In this document: positions 54,155 through 62,182 of the stretch, piece by piece
Layout: each line of letters starts with the position of its first letter
Position numbering within the stretch: position 1 is the stretch's first letter
Origin: Sulfitobacter guttiformis
GTDB taxonomy: Bacteria > Pseudomonadota > Alphaproteobacteria > Rhodobacterales > Rhodobacteraceae
NCBI RefSeq assembly: GCF_003610455.1
Contig: NZ_RAQK01000001.1
Location: 930,001-994,000, forward strand
Reading direction: 5' to 3'
DNA: 64,000 nucleotides
Notes under the pieces: model-generated
Told to the model about the DNA's origin: nothing
Seen by the model: only the letters and a program-made list of their open reading frames with translations
Databases searched by the model: none
Translations under genes and position numbers: made by a program

Positions 54155-54255
54155 AAGAACCCAAACCTGATCCCAAAATGTCAGGCCGTATTGCGATGAT
54201 TGCACTTCTGGTCGCCTTTGCCGTAGCCGCGGGCATGGTGTGGATGGCCGGATGA
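54151..54255 (+). CDS. 34-residue single-span membrane protein in the pyr operon
   Basis: Open frame of 35 codons including the stop: MKEPKPDPKMSGRIAMI and then a hydrophobic stretch ending GMVWMAG. It overlaps the preceding stop (ATGA) and the following ATG (ATGA), so it fits exactly between two coupled genes. The polar and charged N-terminus followed by one transmembrane helix (about 12-32) resembles small accessory subunits of membrane complexes. There is no family I can name. Its inclusion in the coupled chain is the main reason to believe it. Confidence 0.7.
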   Translation: MKEPKPDPKMSGRIAMIALLVAFAVAAGMVWMAG

Positions 54256-54683
54256 GCGACGCACTTGCCGCATGGTCGCCTACACTGCCGGTTTTTATGC
54301 GGCGTTGTGCGATTGTCGGCTTGCTCACGATTGGCCTGATGATGGGGCTTGGCTGGGGCATCGGCAAAACCACCGGTTTTTGGCAGGTGATATATGTCGG
54401 GCCTGTTCTAGTGCTTGCGTATAACATCGGGTTCGACGATCCCGCCCGGTGGCGCGCTGTCCGCCAGGACAGGTGGTATCTACGCTCTGACGCCCTCATC
54501 CACCACGGGCCTGACGGTGAGGTACGCATACCGCTAGCGGATATTTTGGATGTGCGCACACGGCTGGGGTGGAGCGCGGTTGTCTACCTCAAGGACCGGC
54601 AACGCGTGCGCATCGCCTATGTAGAAACGCCAAATAAAATCGCAGCGCAAATCATTGCAGCACGCAACCGCCTGACCCTGTGA
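54252..54683 (+). CDS. Membrane protein of unknown function in the pyr operon
   Basis: Protein of 143 residues with two transmembrane segments (about 19-38 and 45-60), then a cytoplasmic beta-rich domain (WYLRSDALIHHGPDGEVRIP, ILDVRTRLGWSAVVYLKDRQ) that again looks like a bPH-type fold. The longer frame from 54240 only adds four codons of the previous gene. Its arrangement (two membrane spans plus bPH-like part) repeats that of the gene at 53130, so the two may pair. The following pyrC gene starts 76 bases later. Confidence 0.72.
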   Translation: MSDALAAWSPTLPVFMRRCAIVGLLTIGLMMGLGWGIGKTTGFWQVIYVGPVLVLAYNIGFDDPARWRAVRQDRWYLRSDALIHHGPDGEVRIPLADILDVRTRLGWSAVVYLKDRQRVRIAYVETPNKIAAQIIAARNRLTL

Positions 54684-54759
54684 CACGAGCAAGATACATC
54701 TGTATTGACGCAAGGAAAAAACTGCGCCACGCCCTGCATCAGCACCGGAAAGACACGCC

Positions 54760-56034
54760 ATGACCCTTCATTTCATTAACGCTATGCTGATCGATCCCGA
54801 AAATGGCACCGAATTCTCCGGATCCGTTACCGTCGATGGCGCGTTCATCAGTGCCGTGACTGCGGGCGGGATCGCCAATCCAATAGGCGAGGTGATTGAT
54901 TGTCGTGGTAAATTCCTTGCTCCCGGCATTGTCGATCTGGGTGTCAAGGTGTGTGAGCCCGGCGAACGTCATAAAGAAAGCTACCGCTCCGCAGGTCTTG
55001 CGGCAGCCAAAGGTGGGGTAACCACCATGGTGACACGCCCCGACACGACCCCTGCCATCGACAGCCCCGAGACCCTTGAGTTTGTGACCCGCCGCGCGAA
55101 CGAAGCATCGCCCGTGCACGTTCTCCCCATGGCCGCCCTGACCAAAGGACGCGAGGGTCGCGAGATGACGGAAATCGGATTTTTGATGGACGCAGGCGCC
55201 GTGGCCTTTACCGATTGCGATCATGTGATCACCGACACACGCGTGTTTTCCCGCGCACTGACTTATGCCCGCAGCCTTGGTGCGTTAGTAATCGCTCATC
55301 CTCAAGAGCCGGTTCTGAGCAAGGGAGCCGCCGCAACTTCGGGCAAATTTGCCTCCCTACGCGGATTGCCAGCGGTCTCTGCAATGGCTGAGCGCATGGC
55401 GCTGGACCGTGATATGGCGCTGGTCGAGATGACAGGCGCGAAATACCACGCGGACCAGATTACAACAGCACGCGCTTTGCCACCATTGGCACGCGCCAAA
55501 GCGAACGGGCTGGACGTCACGGCGGGTGTAGGCATTCATCATCTGACCCTCAATGCACTCGACGTTGCGAATTACCGGACCTTTTTCAAGCTCAAGCCAC
55601 CGCTGCGTGAAGAGGAGGACAGGCTTGCCATGGTAGAAGCAGTGGCCTCCGGCCTCATCGACATTGTCTGCTCTATGCACACACCGCAGGATGAAGAGAG
55701 CAAGCGGTTGCCCTTTGAGGAGGCGGCATCGGGGGCGGTAGGCCTTGAGACATTGCTGCCTGCCGCCCTGCGCCTCTGGCATTCCGGCATGATTACCCTG
55801 CCCCAGCTCTGGCGGGCATTGTCGTTCAACCCCGCTCAGCGCTTGGGTTTGCCATCGGGCAGGTTGGCGGCCGGCGCGCCAGCCGATCTGGTGCTATTCG
55901 ATGGACACACACCTTTTGTGATGGACCGCGCCACGCTGCGCTCGAAATCGCGTAATACGCCGTTTGACGGAGTGCGGATGCAAGGTAAGGTCCTCACCAC
56001 ATACGTATCCGGTGCCTGCGTTTATACCGCCTGA
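54760..56034 (+). CDS. pyrC: Dihydroorotase homologue, probably inactive (PyrC' type)
   Basis: Amidohydrolase-fold protein of 424 residues whose sequence aligns with class I dihydroorotases, with EPGERHKE, KGGVTTMVTRPDTTP, VGIHHLTL and KLKPPLR. The metal-binding HxH after the first strand reads GVK (G61, K63), and the TDHAPH block near residue 305 reads CSMHTP, so the metal ligands and the general base are missing. In Pseudomonas a similar inactive PyrC' is needed structurally for PyrB, and the pyrB operon context agrees. The functional dihydroorotase would be elsewhere in the genome. Confidence 0.88.
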   Translation: MTLHFINAMLIDPENGTEFSGSVTVDGAFISAVTAGGIANPIGEVIDCRGKFLAPGIVDLGVKVCEPGERHKESYRSAGLAAAKGGVTTMVTRPDTTPAIDSPETLEFVTRRANEASPVHVLPMAALTKGREGREMTEIGFLMDAGAVAFTDCDHVITDTRVFSRALTYARSLGALVIAHPQEPVLSKGAAATSGKFASLRGLPAVSAMAERMALDRDMALVEMTGAKYHADQITTARALPPLARAKANGLDVTAGVGIHHLTLNALDVANYRTFFKLKPPLREEEDRLAMVEAVASGLIDIVCSMHTPQDEESKRLPFEEAASGAVGLETLLPAALRLWHSGMITLPQLWRALSFNPAQRLGLPSGRLAAGAPADLVLFDGHTPFVMDRATLRSKSRNTPFDGVRMQGKVLTTYVSGACVYTA

Positions 56035-56049
56035 TTTGGAGAATACCTC

Positions 56050-56658
56050 ATGCCGATGATTGAAACCTCGCTGATGCTACTGCTGCTTTGGGCGGTAATG
56101 GGATACCTTCTCGGTTCTGTACCATTCGGAATAGTAGTGGCCCGTGTGATGGGTTTGGGCAATTTACGCGAAATCGGGTCCGGCAATATCGGGGCCACCA
56201 ACGTCTTGCGTACCGGATCCAAACCAGCCGCAGCCGCTACATTAATTCTCGATGCTGGAAAAGGGGCCCTTGCCCTTTTGCTGGCACGCCATTTCGCGGG
56301 CGAAGACGCAGCGCAGATTGCAGCGTTCGCGGCGATGGTTGGTCACTGCTTCCCTGTTTGGCTCAAATTCGAAGGCGGCAAAGGCGTCGCGACCTTTCTC
56401 GGCATATTGATCGCGCTGGCGTGGCCGGTCGGCTTGGCCGCATGCCTCGCATGGCTGATAGGCGCAGGTTTGTCGCGTATGTCGTCCATGGGTGGGCTGT
56501 TATCAGCTGCCGCCTCCAGCATTCTGGTTGTCTTAATGGGATACGGCACCGGCTACTTGCTGTGCGTGCTGCTCACTGTGATTATCTTTTGGCGTCACCG
56601 CGCCAATATCGCCCGCATCCGAGCTGGAACAGAGCCCAAGATCGGCCAAAAAAAGTGA
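56050..56658 (+). CDS. plsY: Glycerol-3-phosphate acyltransferase PlsY
   Basis: Membrane enzyme of 202 residues that transfers acyl groups from acyl phosphate to glycerol-3-phosphate, the first step of phospholipid synthesis. Five to six transmembrane segments are present, with the loops GSVPFGIVVAR, REIGSGNIGATNVLR and KFEGGKGVATF carrying the three PlsY motifs. It starts 15 bases after pyrC. Its TGA overlaps the GTG of the next gene, so a membrane-lipid gene is joined to the pyrimidine run. Confidence 0.94.
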   Translation: MPMIETSLMLLLLWAVMGYLLGSVPFGIVVARVMGLGNLREIGSGNIGATNVLRTGSKPAAAATLILDAGKGALALLLARHFAGEDAAQIAAFAAMVGHCFPVWLKFEGGKGVATFLGILIALAWPVGLAACLAWLIGAGLSRMSSMGGLLSAAASSILVVLMGYGTGYLLCVLLTVIIFWRHRANIARIRAGTEPKIGQKK

Positions 56659-56939
56659 GGCAAAGCGCGCCGCAGGGATTTGCCAAGGCCCTCAGAGCGA
56701 TCCCGAAGGGTACGTCAACAGGGTGGATGGACGGCAAACGCTATACAGCGACCCGCACGGATTTCAATAATGGCCGCTCGGTGAAGCTGGTGGCAGAAGC
56801 GCTGGACCAATCCGATTATATCAGTCTCAATTTCTACGACCTGCAAAGTGGTGGGCAGATTGCCCCATGCGAAATGCCGCCTGAAAAGGTGATCGAATTC
56901 GTCGATAAGTATGCCTCGCTACCGGAGGGCGCGCCGTGA
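56655..56939 (+). CDS. 94-residue protein of unknown function coupled to plsY
   Basis: Starts with GTG inside the plsY stop codon (GTGA). The protein begins RQSAPQGFAKALRAIPKG, continues with a beta-rich middle (KRYTATRTDFNNGRSVKLVAEAL) and ends KVIEFVDKYASLPEGAP. It has no signal or transmembrane segment and no family I can name. It overlaps the following GTG (56936) by four bases as well. A longer open frame from 56088 would run through plsY in another reading frame and is not real. Confidence 0.72.
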   Translation: MRQSAPQGFAKALRAIPKGTSTGWMDGKRYTATRTDFNNGRSVKLVAEALDQSDYISLNFYDLQSGGQIAPCEMPPEKVIEFVDKYASLPEGAP

Positions 56940-57583
56940 AATACTTTGCGCTGATCTGCGCAGGGCTTCTCGCAGCGCCTGCCTGTGCTCAAGAATTCAA
57001 CGTATCAATGGGGGGCAAGACCCTTGGACAGTTAGAATTTGTAGAGCAGGGGAACACAGCCACCCTAGAAACCACCCTCGATAGCACCCCGATGGGCGTC
57101 TTTAACGGCACATTCACCGGCACCAGCAACGGCACAACCGCAACCAGCCGCTTTGTCGCAGAGAGCCGGTCTTCACGTAAACAGCGCAGTGTCACTGTCG
57201 AGATCGCCCAAGGTCGTGCCACAAGTACCGCCGTTACCCCACAAGAGGAGTTAACAGACCTCTCGGATATCACTCGTGTGCCCTCAGGCGTTATGGACCC
57301 CGTGCGTACTATTGGCGCCTTGATAAGTGCAGGCAGTTGCCCCGCTGCGATGCAGATGTATGACGGCCGCCGCGTAGTCTCACTCTCACCGGCGGCACGC
57401 GACATGGAAGGGGGCACCCTGACATGCACGATGGACTACCGTGTCATTGCGGGACCGGGGCATCTGTCACCGCTGGGTATATCGTCAGCCAAATTGCTGA
57501 TGCGGTATGATCCAGACGGCGTATTGCGCCAGATCCAGATTGTATCGGGCATTTTCCGCGTAAGCCTTGATCGACAAGGTTAG
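56936..57583 (+). CDS. Secreted protein of unknown function (DUF3108-like)
   Basis: Exported protein of 215 residues with a signal peptide (about 1-18, ending ACAQE). The mature part is an antiparallel beta domain (FNVSMGGKTLGQLEFVEQGN, then repeated strands) similar in appearance to DUF3108 shell proteins, with a conserved pair of cysteines near the C-terminus (GSCPAAMQMYDGRR, LTCTMDYR). The start is a GTG that overlaps the previous stop. The end of the pyrB-to-57583 run is here. I see no terminator before the DUF805 gene. Confidence 0.7.
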   Translation: MKYFALICAGLLAAPACAQEFNVSMGGKTLGQLEFVEQGNTATLETTLDSTPMGVFNGTFTGTSNGTTATSRFVAESRSSRKQRSVTVEIAQGRATSTAVTPQEELTDLSDITRVPSGVMDPVRTIGALISAGSCPAAMQMYDGRRVVSLSPAARDMEGGTLTCTMDYRVIAGPGHLSPLGISSAKLLMRYDPDGVLRQIQIVSGIFRVSLDRQG

Positions 57584-57873
57584 CGCGTTGCACCAAGCTG
57601 ATGCCGTTTTCGCGAGCTAAATCCATGAGCGGCCCTCCCACACCGGGGAATCATGTGCAGGTAGCATTGGGTTACCCTGCCACTCGTGCCTGAAGACCCT
57701 GTCTTTCGACCGGCATTACCTGCATTTGGGTCCGTGCCCGCGCAGAGATAATTGCAAACAAAAAGAGCCTGCGCATACCGCGGTTTTCTCAACGGCCTTG
57801 ATTGAACACATTTTCAACCAGATTTGGCCATTTCGCCCGATCAAACTGGGGTTTATTCATGAGGGAAAGCGCC

Positions 57874-58452
57874 ATGACAGGACCATTAACCGCACTCAAC
57901 CTTGCGTTCGTAAACTACTTTAAATTCTCTGGTCGTGCGACACGGGCGGAGTTCTGGTGGTTCACATTGGTCTATATAATCGTTGGGGCTGCCCTCTTGG
58001 CGCTGGATTTTATGACAATCGCCCCCATCTTTTTGGCAGAGAATTACTCCGCGCTCGCGACACTTGGGTTTTTTGACCTTTACTATCCGATCTTTGCCAT
58101 CCTCACCGCCATACCCTACCTTTCGTTGTCGATCCGGCGCTTACACGATGTCGGATTTTCAGGCTTTTGGTGGCTGCTTAACTTTATTCCCTTTGTCGGT
58201 AGCCTTGCCCTGATCGTGCTTTATTGCATCCCCGGCAACAACAACTCTTCACATCACGGCGGGCCCAGATCGTCACCACCAGACGCAACAGGCAAACAAC
58301 CGACTGCGGACGCGCACAAACGTGCGATGCAAGGCTACGCCCTGCTGTTTGACAAAGACAAACCTGTCACGGCTGAAGTACAAGCCGCCCGCAAGGCAGA
58401 GATATCAAATTATTACCGCCAAAAGGTCCTTAAACCTGTAGCGGGCGTTTGA
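57874..58452 (+). CDS. DUF805 family membrane protein
   Basis: Inner-membrane protein of 192 residues with four transmembrane segments. The hallmark block FVNYFKFSGRATRAEFWWF near the N-terminus and SIRRLHDVGFSGFWWLL mark DUF805. The C-terminal 60 residues (NNNSSHHGGPRSSPPDATG and beyond) are a polar tail not seen in short members. The ATG at 57874 has AGGG nine bases before it, and earlier ATGs at 57859 and 57802 are possible. The function is unknown. It is convergent with gshA. Confidence 0.88.
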   Translation: MTGPLTALNLAFVNYFKFSGRATRAEFWWFTLVYIIVGAALLALDFMTIAPIFLAENYSALATLGFFDLYYPIFAILTAIPYLSLSIRRLHDVGFSGFWWLLNFIPFVGSLALIVLYCIPGNNNSSHHGGPRSSPPDATGKQPTADAHKRAMQGYALLFDKDKPVTAEVQAARKAEISNYYRQKVLKPVAGV

Positions 58453-58459
58453 CTTTTCC

Positions 58460-59830
58460 TTAGTAGGAGAACTCGGAATAGATGCGGCTCAGGTCGCCTT
58501 TCCACTCGCCGTTGTAGCAATCCAAAAGCTCGTCGGCGGGTGTCTTTCCGGTTTCGATACTTTCCTTCAGAGCGTTGAGGAAATGCGTCTCGTCGGGGAC
58601 CAGACCACCTGCACCGCTGCGCGCACGCGCTTTGAGCCCCGCCTCGGAAATTGCGACAACCTCGCGTGCGAGATCGTGCATATTGATCCCTCCGACCTTA
58701 GCCTGAAGGCCGTCAACCGACGCCGCGACACGCAGGGAATCACGGGTTTCAGCATCCCAGCCTTTTACCAGATCCCAAGCGCCATCCAGCGATGTTTGGT
58801 CATACATCAGGCCGACCCAGAAGGCTGGCAGAGCGCACAGGCGGCGCCACGGCCCGCCGTCAGCGCCACGCATCTCGATATAGCGTTTGGCCCGCGCTTC
58901 GGGGAATGCTGTCGTCAGATGATCGGCCCAATCACTCAGGGTCGGCGTCTCGCCGGGCAACGCCGAGAGTTTACCGGCCATAAAGTCGCGGAACGACAGG
59001 CCCAGCGCATCGATGTATTTGCCATCGCGGTAGACAAAATACATCGGCACATCGAGTGCATAGTTCACCCAACGCTCGAAGCCAAAACCCTCGTCAAAGA
59101 CGAAAGGCACCATACCAGTACGCGCCGGATCAAGGTCGCGCCACACACGGCTGCGCCATGATTTATGGCCGTTCACCTTGCCCTCAAAAAACGGCGAGTT
59201 GGCAAACAGGGCCGTAGCAACAGGTTGCAAAGCGATGGCGACACGCATTTTCTGGACCATGTCTGCCTCTGACCCGAAATCGAGGTTGACCTGAACGGTA
59301 CAAGTCCGGCGCATCATAACGCGTCCCATTGTCCCAACCTTGGTCATATATTCGTTCATCAGCTTGTAGCGGCCCTTGGGCATCAGATCCATTTGGTCAT
59401 GGGTCCATTCCGGTGCAGCGCCCAAGCCAATAAACCCGACACCGATCTCGTCGGCAACATCCTTGACCTCTCGTAGGTGGGTATTCACCTCGTCGCAGGT
59501 CTCGTGGATGGTCTCGACAGGTGCGCCGGACAGTTCAAGTTGCCCACCGGGTTCAAGCGATACATTGGCCCCGTCTTTCTCCAGTCCGATGAGTTTTCCG
59601 CCCTCTTCGACAGGTGTCCAGTTATGGCGGTCGCGCAGCCCTTCCAGCATCACACGAATCGAGCGCTCACCCTCATAGGGGAGCGGCAGGTTGGTATCAG
59701 TGCAATAACCGAACTTCTCGTGCTCCGTGCCAATTCGCCAGTCTTCCTTCGGCTTGCAACCGTCAGCAAGGTATTGGGTAAGTTGATCAAAATGCTCGAT
59801 CGGGCCGCCGCCGGATTGGGGAATAGACAT
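58460..59830 (-). CDS. gshA: Glutamate-cysteine ligase
   Basis: First enzyme of glutathione synthesis, of the plant/alphaproteobacterial type. The 456 residues begin SIPQSGGGPIEHFDQLTQYL, followed by IGTEHEKFGYC and RMMRRTCTVQVNLDF, the family core, with the C-terminal ETHFLNALKESIETGKTPADELL. The ATG at 59830 has GGAG eight bases before it, and a GTG at 59839 touches that site. It likely stands alone. Glutathione is then used by gloB and chaC elsewhere in the window. Confidence 0.94.
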   Translation of the reverse strand: MSIPQSGGGPIEHFDQLTQYLADGCKPKEDWRIGTEHEKFGYCTDTNLPLPYEGERSIRVMLEGLRDRHNWTPVEEGGKLIGLEKDGANVSLEPGGQLELSGAPVETIHETCDEVNTHLREVKDVADEIGVGFIGLGAAPEWTHDQMDLMPKGRYKLMNEYMTKVGTMGRVMMRRTCTVQVNLDFGSEADMVQKMRVAIALQPVATALFANSPFFEGKVNGHKSWRSRVWRDLDPARTGMVPFVFDEGFGFERWVNYALDVPMYFVYRDGKYIDALGLSFRDFMAGKLSALPGETPTLSDWADHLTTAFPEARAKRYIEMRGADGGPWRRLCALPAFWVGLMYDQTSLDGAWDLVKGWDAETRDSLRVAASVDGLQAKVGGINMHDLAREVVAISEAGLKARARSGAGGLVPDETHFLNALKESIETGKTPADELLDCYNGEWKGDLSRIYSEFSY

Positions 59831-59885
59831 TTTTGGCACTCCGCTTGGTGTTTAGTCCGCAGCGTTGCGGAGAATCTCTGGCTCG

Positions 59886-60410
59886 TCAATGCAGCAGGGC
59901 GTGGGCAGGGCGCAAGGGGGTGCGCTCCCAAATCACAACTGTGTGCCTGCGCCCCGCGCGCAATTCAGTCAGCATGCGTTCAGTCCGCAGGCCCGGCAAT
60001 TTGGCAAAAGCATCAAATAATGCGTCCGAACCGGCGGCATTCACAGGGATCAGCAGCGCCTCCTGGCCCGACACATCAAGCTGCCAGTGCGCAGGCCGTG
60101 AGGTGGTATCGAGGCTAAGGCGTTCAAGATTTTCGAGCGCGACAACTCCGCCAGTGAGCGGCCCGAAATAGGCAATTTGTCCCTCGTCTACCTGCACCGC
60201 GCCAGGTCCGTCACCTGTTCCGCGAAACCGCGCACGTTGAAAACCCACAACACCAAGGGCGACACTGCCCAGCACCAGCGCCCAACCGGGCACGGCAAGC
60301 AACAAGCCCGGCCCGAAGATCAACCACATCCCCAGCAGTACAAGCCCCACCGCCACCAACACCTCGCGCCAGCGCCACAAAACGGCCATTGCTTCGGGTC
60401 TGAAAAACAT
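59886..60410 (-). CDS. Membrane protein of unknown function coupled to rsmE
   Basis: Protein of 174 residues with two hydrophobic segments near the N-terminus (about 16-37 and 41-56), followed by a soluble domain with bPH-like strands (GAVQVDEGQIAYFGPLTGGV, LSLDTTSRP). It is not a family I can name. The ATG at 60410 overlaps the rsmE stop (ATGA), and the longer frame to 60512 only extends into rsmE. It is likely cytoplasmic-facing and co-translated with rsmE, though no link to rRNA methylation is evident. Confidence 0.7.
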   Translation of the reverse strand: MFFRPEAMAVLWRWREVLVAVGLVLLGMWLIFGPGLLLAVPGWALVLGSVALGVVGFQRARFRGTGDGPGAVQVDEGQIAYFGPLTGGVVALENLERLSLDTTSRPAHWQLDVSGQEALLIPVNAAGSDALFDAFAKLPGLRTERMLTELRAGRRHTVVIWERTPLRPAHALLH

Positions 60411-61135
60411 CAGCGCCAGTCCCCCAACGCCTGTTGCCAAATCGTCAGCGCTGCGACTGCCGCCGTATCCGCTCGCAGGATTCGCGGCCCGAGCGATACA
60501 GAAGTAGCACATCCCAGTGTTTGCAATCTTGCGCGTTCACGTTCCGAAAATCCGCCTTCCGGCCCAATGAATATCGCCCATGGCCCAGCATGCGCTGCCG
60601 CAAGGGGCGCATGCACTGAAGAGGAGAGAGCCTCGTCGCAGAACATGATGTGGCGTTTTTTGTTCCAAGCGCCCAACAGCTTGTCAAACCGCACCATCTC
60701 AGCCACTTCGGGCACAAACGTGCCGCCGCACTGCTCCGCCGCTTCTACGGCATGAGCCTGCAAGCGGTCCCGCTGTATCCGGCCCGAATTTGTAAATTCG
60801 GTCTGTACAGGCACAATCCGCGCAGCACCCATTTCGGCCGCTTTCTCAACAATAAAATCGGTCCGGGCTTTTTTGATCGGCGCAAAACAAAGCCAGAGGT
60901 CGGGCGGCATCTGCAACGGCCTAGCCTGCCCCAGACACGTCAGCGCCCCGCCACGCTTGCCCGCTTCGGTGACCTCGGCACGCCATTCGCCATCCTGACC
61001 ATTGAACAGGAGTATCTGCGCGCCTGTCGTCTGCCGCATTACCCCGAAAAGATAATGCGCCTGCCCACGGTCCAAAGGAACTGTTTGCCCATCCCCTAAA
61101 GGGTGCTCTACATAAAGTCTGATTTTCGCGTCCAT
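60410..61135 (-). CDS. rsmE: 16S rRNA m3U1498 methyltransferase RsmE
   Basis: SPOUT-class methyltransferase of 241 residues that modifies U1498 of 16S rRNA. The C-terminal knotted domain has the SAM signature AIFIGPEGGFSERE and LGPRILRADTAAVAALT. The N-terminal PUA-like domain is DRGQAHYLFGVMRQTTG. The ATG at 61135 is 11 bases from the divergent ubiA ATG, so the promoters overlap. The frame to 61243 is rejected. Confidence 0.95.
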   Translation of the reverse strand: MDAKIRLYVEHPLGDGQTVPLDRGQAHYLFGVMRQTTGAQILLFNGQDGEWRAEVTEAGKRGGALTCLGQARPLQMPPDLWLCFAPIKKARTDFIVEKAAEMGAARIVPVQTEFTNSGRIQRDRLQAHAVEAAEQCGGTFVPEVAEMVRFDKLLGAWNKKRHIMFCDEALSSSVHAPLAAAHAGPWAIFIGPEGGFSERERARLQTLGCATSVSLGPRILRADTAAVAALTIWQQALGDWR

Positions 61136-61146
61136 GGGATGGATAT

Positions 61147-62121
61147 ATGCAAGACAACGCCCCACCGCCAGAGCGCCCTGACACGGGAACGGTTGCAGAT
61201 GCCTATTCCCGCAACTGGGTTGACCTTTACGCACCTGCGGCAACGCGCCCCTATCTCCGGCTTAGCCGAGCAGACAGACCGATCGGAACGTGGCTGCTGC
61301 TGATCCCGTGCTGGTGGGGATTGGCGCTCGCAATGCTTTATGACGGGCGGGCCTCATGGTTTGATTTGTGGATATTCTCAGGCTGCGCCATCGGCGCGTT
61401 CCTGATGCGCGGGGCTGGCTGTACGTGGAACGACATATCCGACCGCGACATAGACGCGCAGGTAGCCCGCACGCGTTCGCGGCCGATTCCGTCAGGTCAG
61501 GTCAGCGTCAAAGGCGCTGTGATCTGGATGATCGTGCAAGCTCTCGTTTCGTTCGCGATTCTGCTGACGTTTAATGCGGCTGCGATCCGTCTCGGGATTC
61601 TCGCGCTGATTCCCGTCGCGATCTACCCTTTTGCAAAGCGGTTCACATGGTGGCCACAGGTTTTTCTGGGCCTTGCGTTTAACTGGGGGGCGCTGCTGGC
61701 ATGGACCGCCCATACCGGACGCCTCGACGCGCCTGCGGTTGTTTTGTACCTCGCGGGAATCGCATGGACCCTGTTTTACGACACGATTTACGCCCATCAA
61801 GACACCGAAGATGATGCACTGATCGGGGTTAAATCAACCGCCCGCCTGTTCGGCGAGAATACTGCACAATGGTTAAGGCGGTTTTTGATGGCCACCGTTG
61901 GGCTCATGGGGATCGCTGTGGTTTATGCTGCACTTCCAAACGCGCCTGTCCTCGCCCTTGCCGTTGCAGTTTGCGGTCCTTGGGCGATGGGGTGGCACAT
62001 GGCTTGGCAGCTTAGGGGGCTGGACATCCACAATACCGATAAAATGCTACAATTATTTCGGGTTAACCGCGACACCGGCATAATCCCGCTCTTGTTTTTC
62101 GCCGCGGCCCTAGTCCTTTGA
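61147..62121 (+). CDS. ubiA: 4-hydroxybenzoate polyprenyltransferase
   Basis: Membrane prenyltransferase of 324 residues that attaches the polyprenyl tail to 4-hydroxybenzoate in ubiquinone synthesis. It has eight to nine transmembrane segments, the first aspartate motif AGCTWNDISDRDIDAQVART and the second DTIYAHQDTEDD. It uses the product of ispB at 25050 and so links both parts of the window to the ubiquinone pool, which is also fed by ETF-QO. It diverges from rsmE. Confidence 0.95.
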   Translation: MQDNAPPPERPDTGTVADAYSRNWVDLYAPAATRPYLRLSRADRPIGTWLLLIPCWWGLALAMLYDGRASWFDLWIFSGCAIGAFLMRGAGCTWNDISDRDIDAQVARTRSRPIPSGQVSVKGAVIWMIVQALVSFAILLTFNAAAIRLGILALIPVAIYPFAKRFTWWPQVFLGLAFNWGALLAWTAHTGRLDAPAVVLYLAGIAWTLFYDTIYAHQDTEDDALIGVKSTARLFGENTAQWLRRFLMATVGLMGIAVVYAALPNAPVLALAVAVCGPWAMGWHMAWQLRGLDIHNTDKMLQLFRVNRDTGIIPLLFFAAALVL

Positions 62122-62182
62122 TTGCACCACGCGCGGCGGGGGCGTATCACACTGCTAACCGTCAACAGTTCTGAAAGTGCCT

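Noticed and set aside
56088..56654. N-terminal part of a 283-codon frame through plsY
   Set aside because: Only the part from the GTG at 56655 is used, since upstream it is plsY read in another frame.
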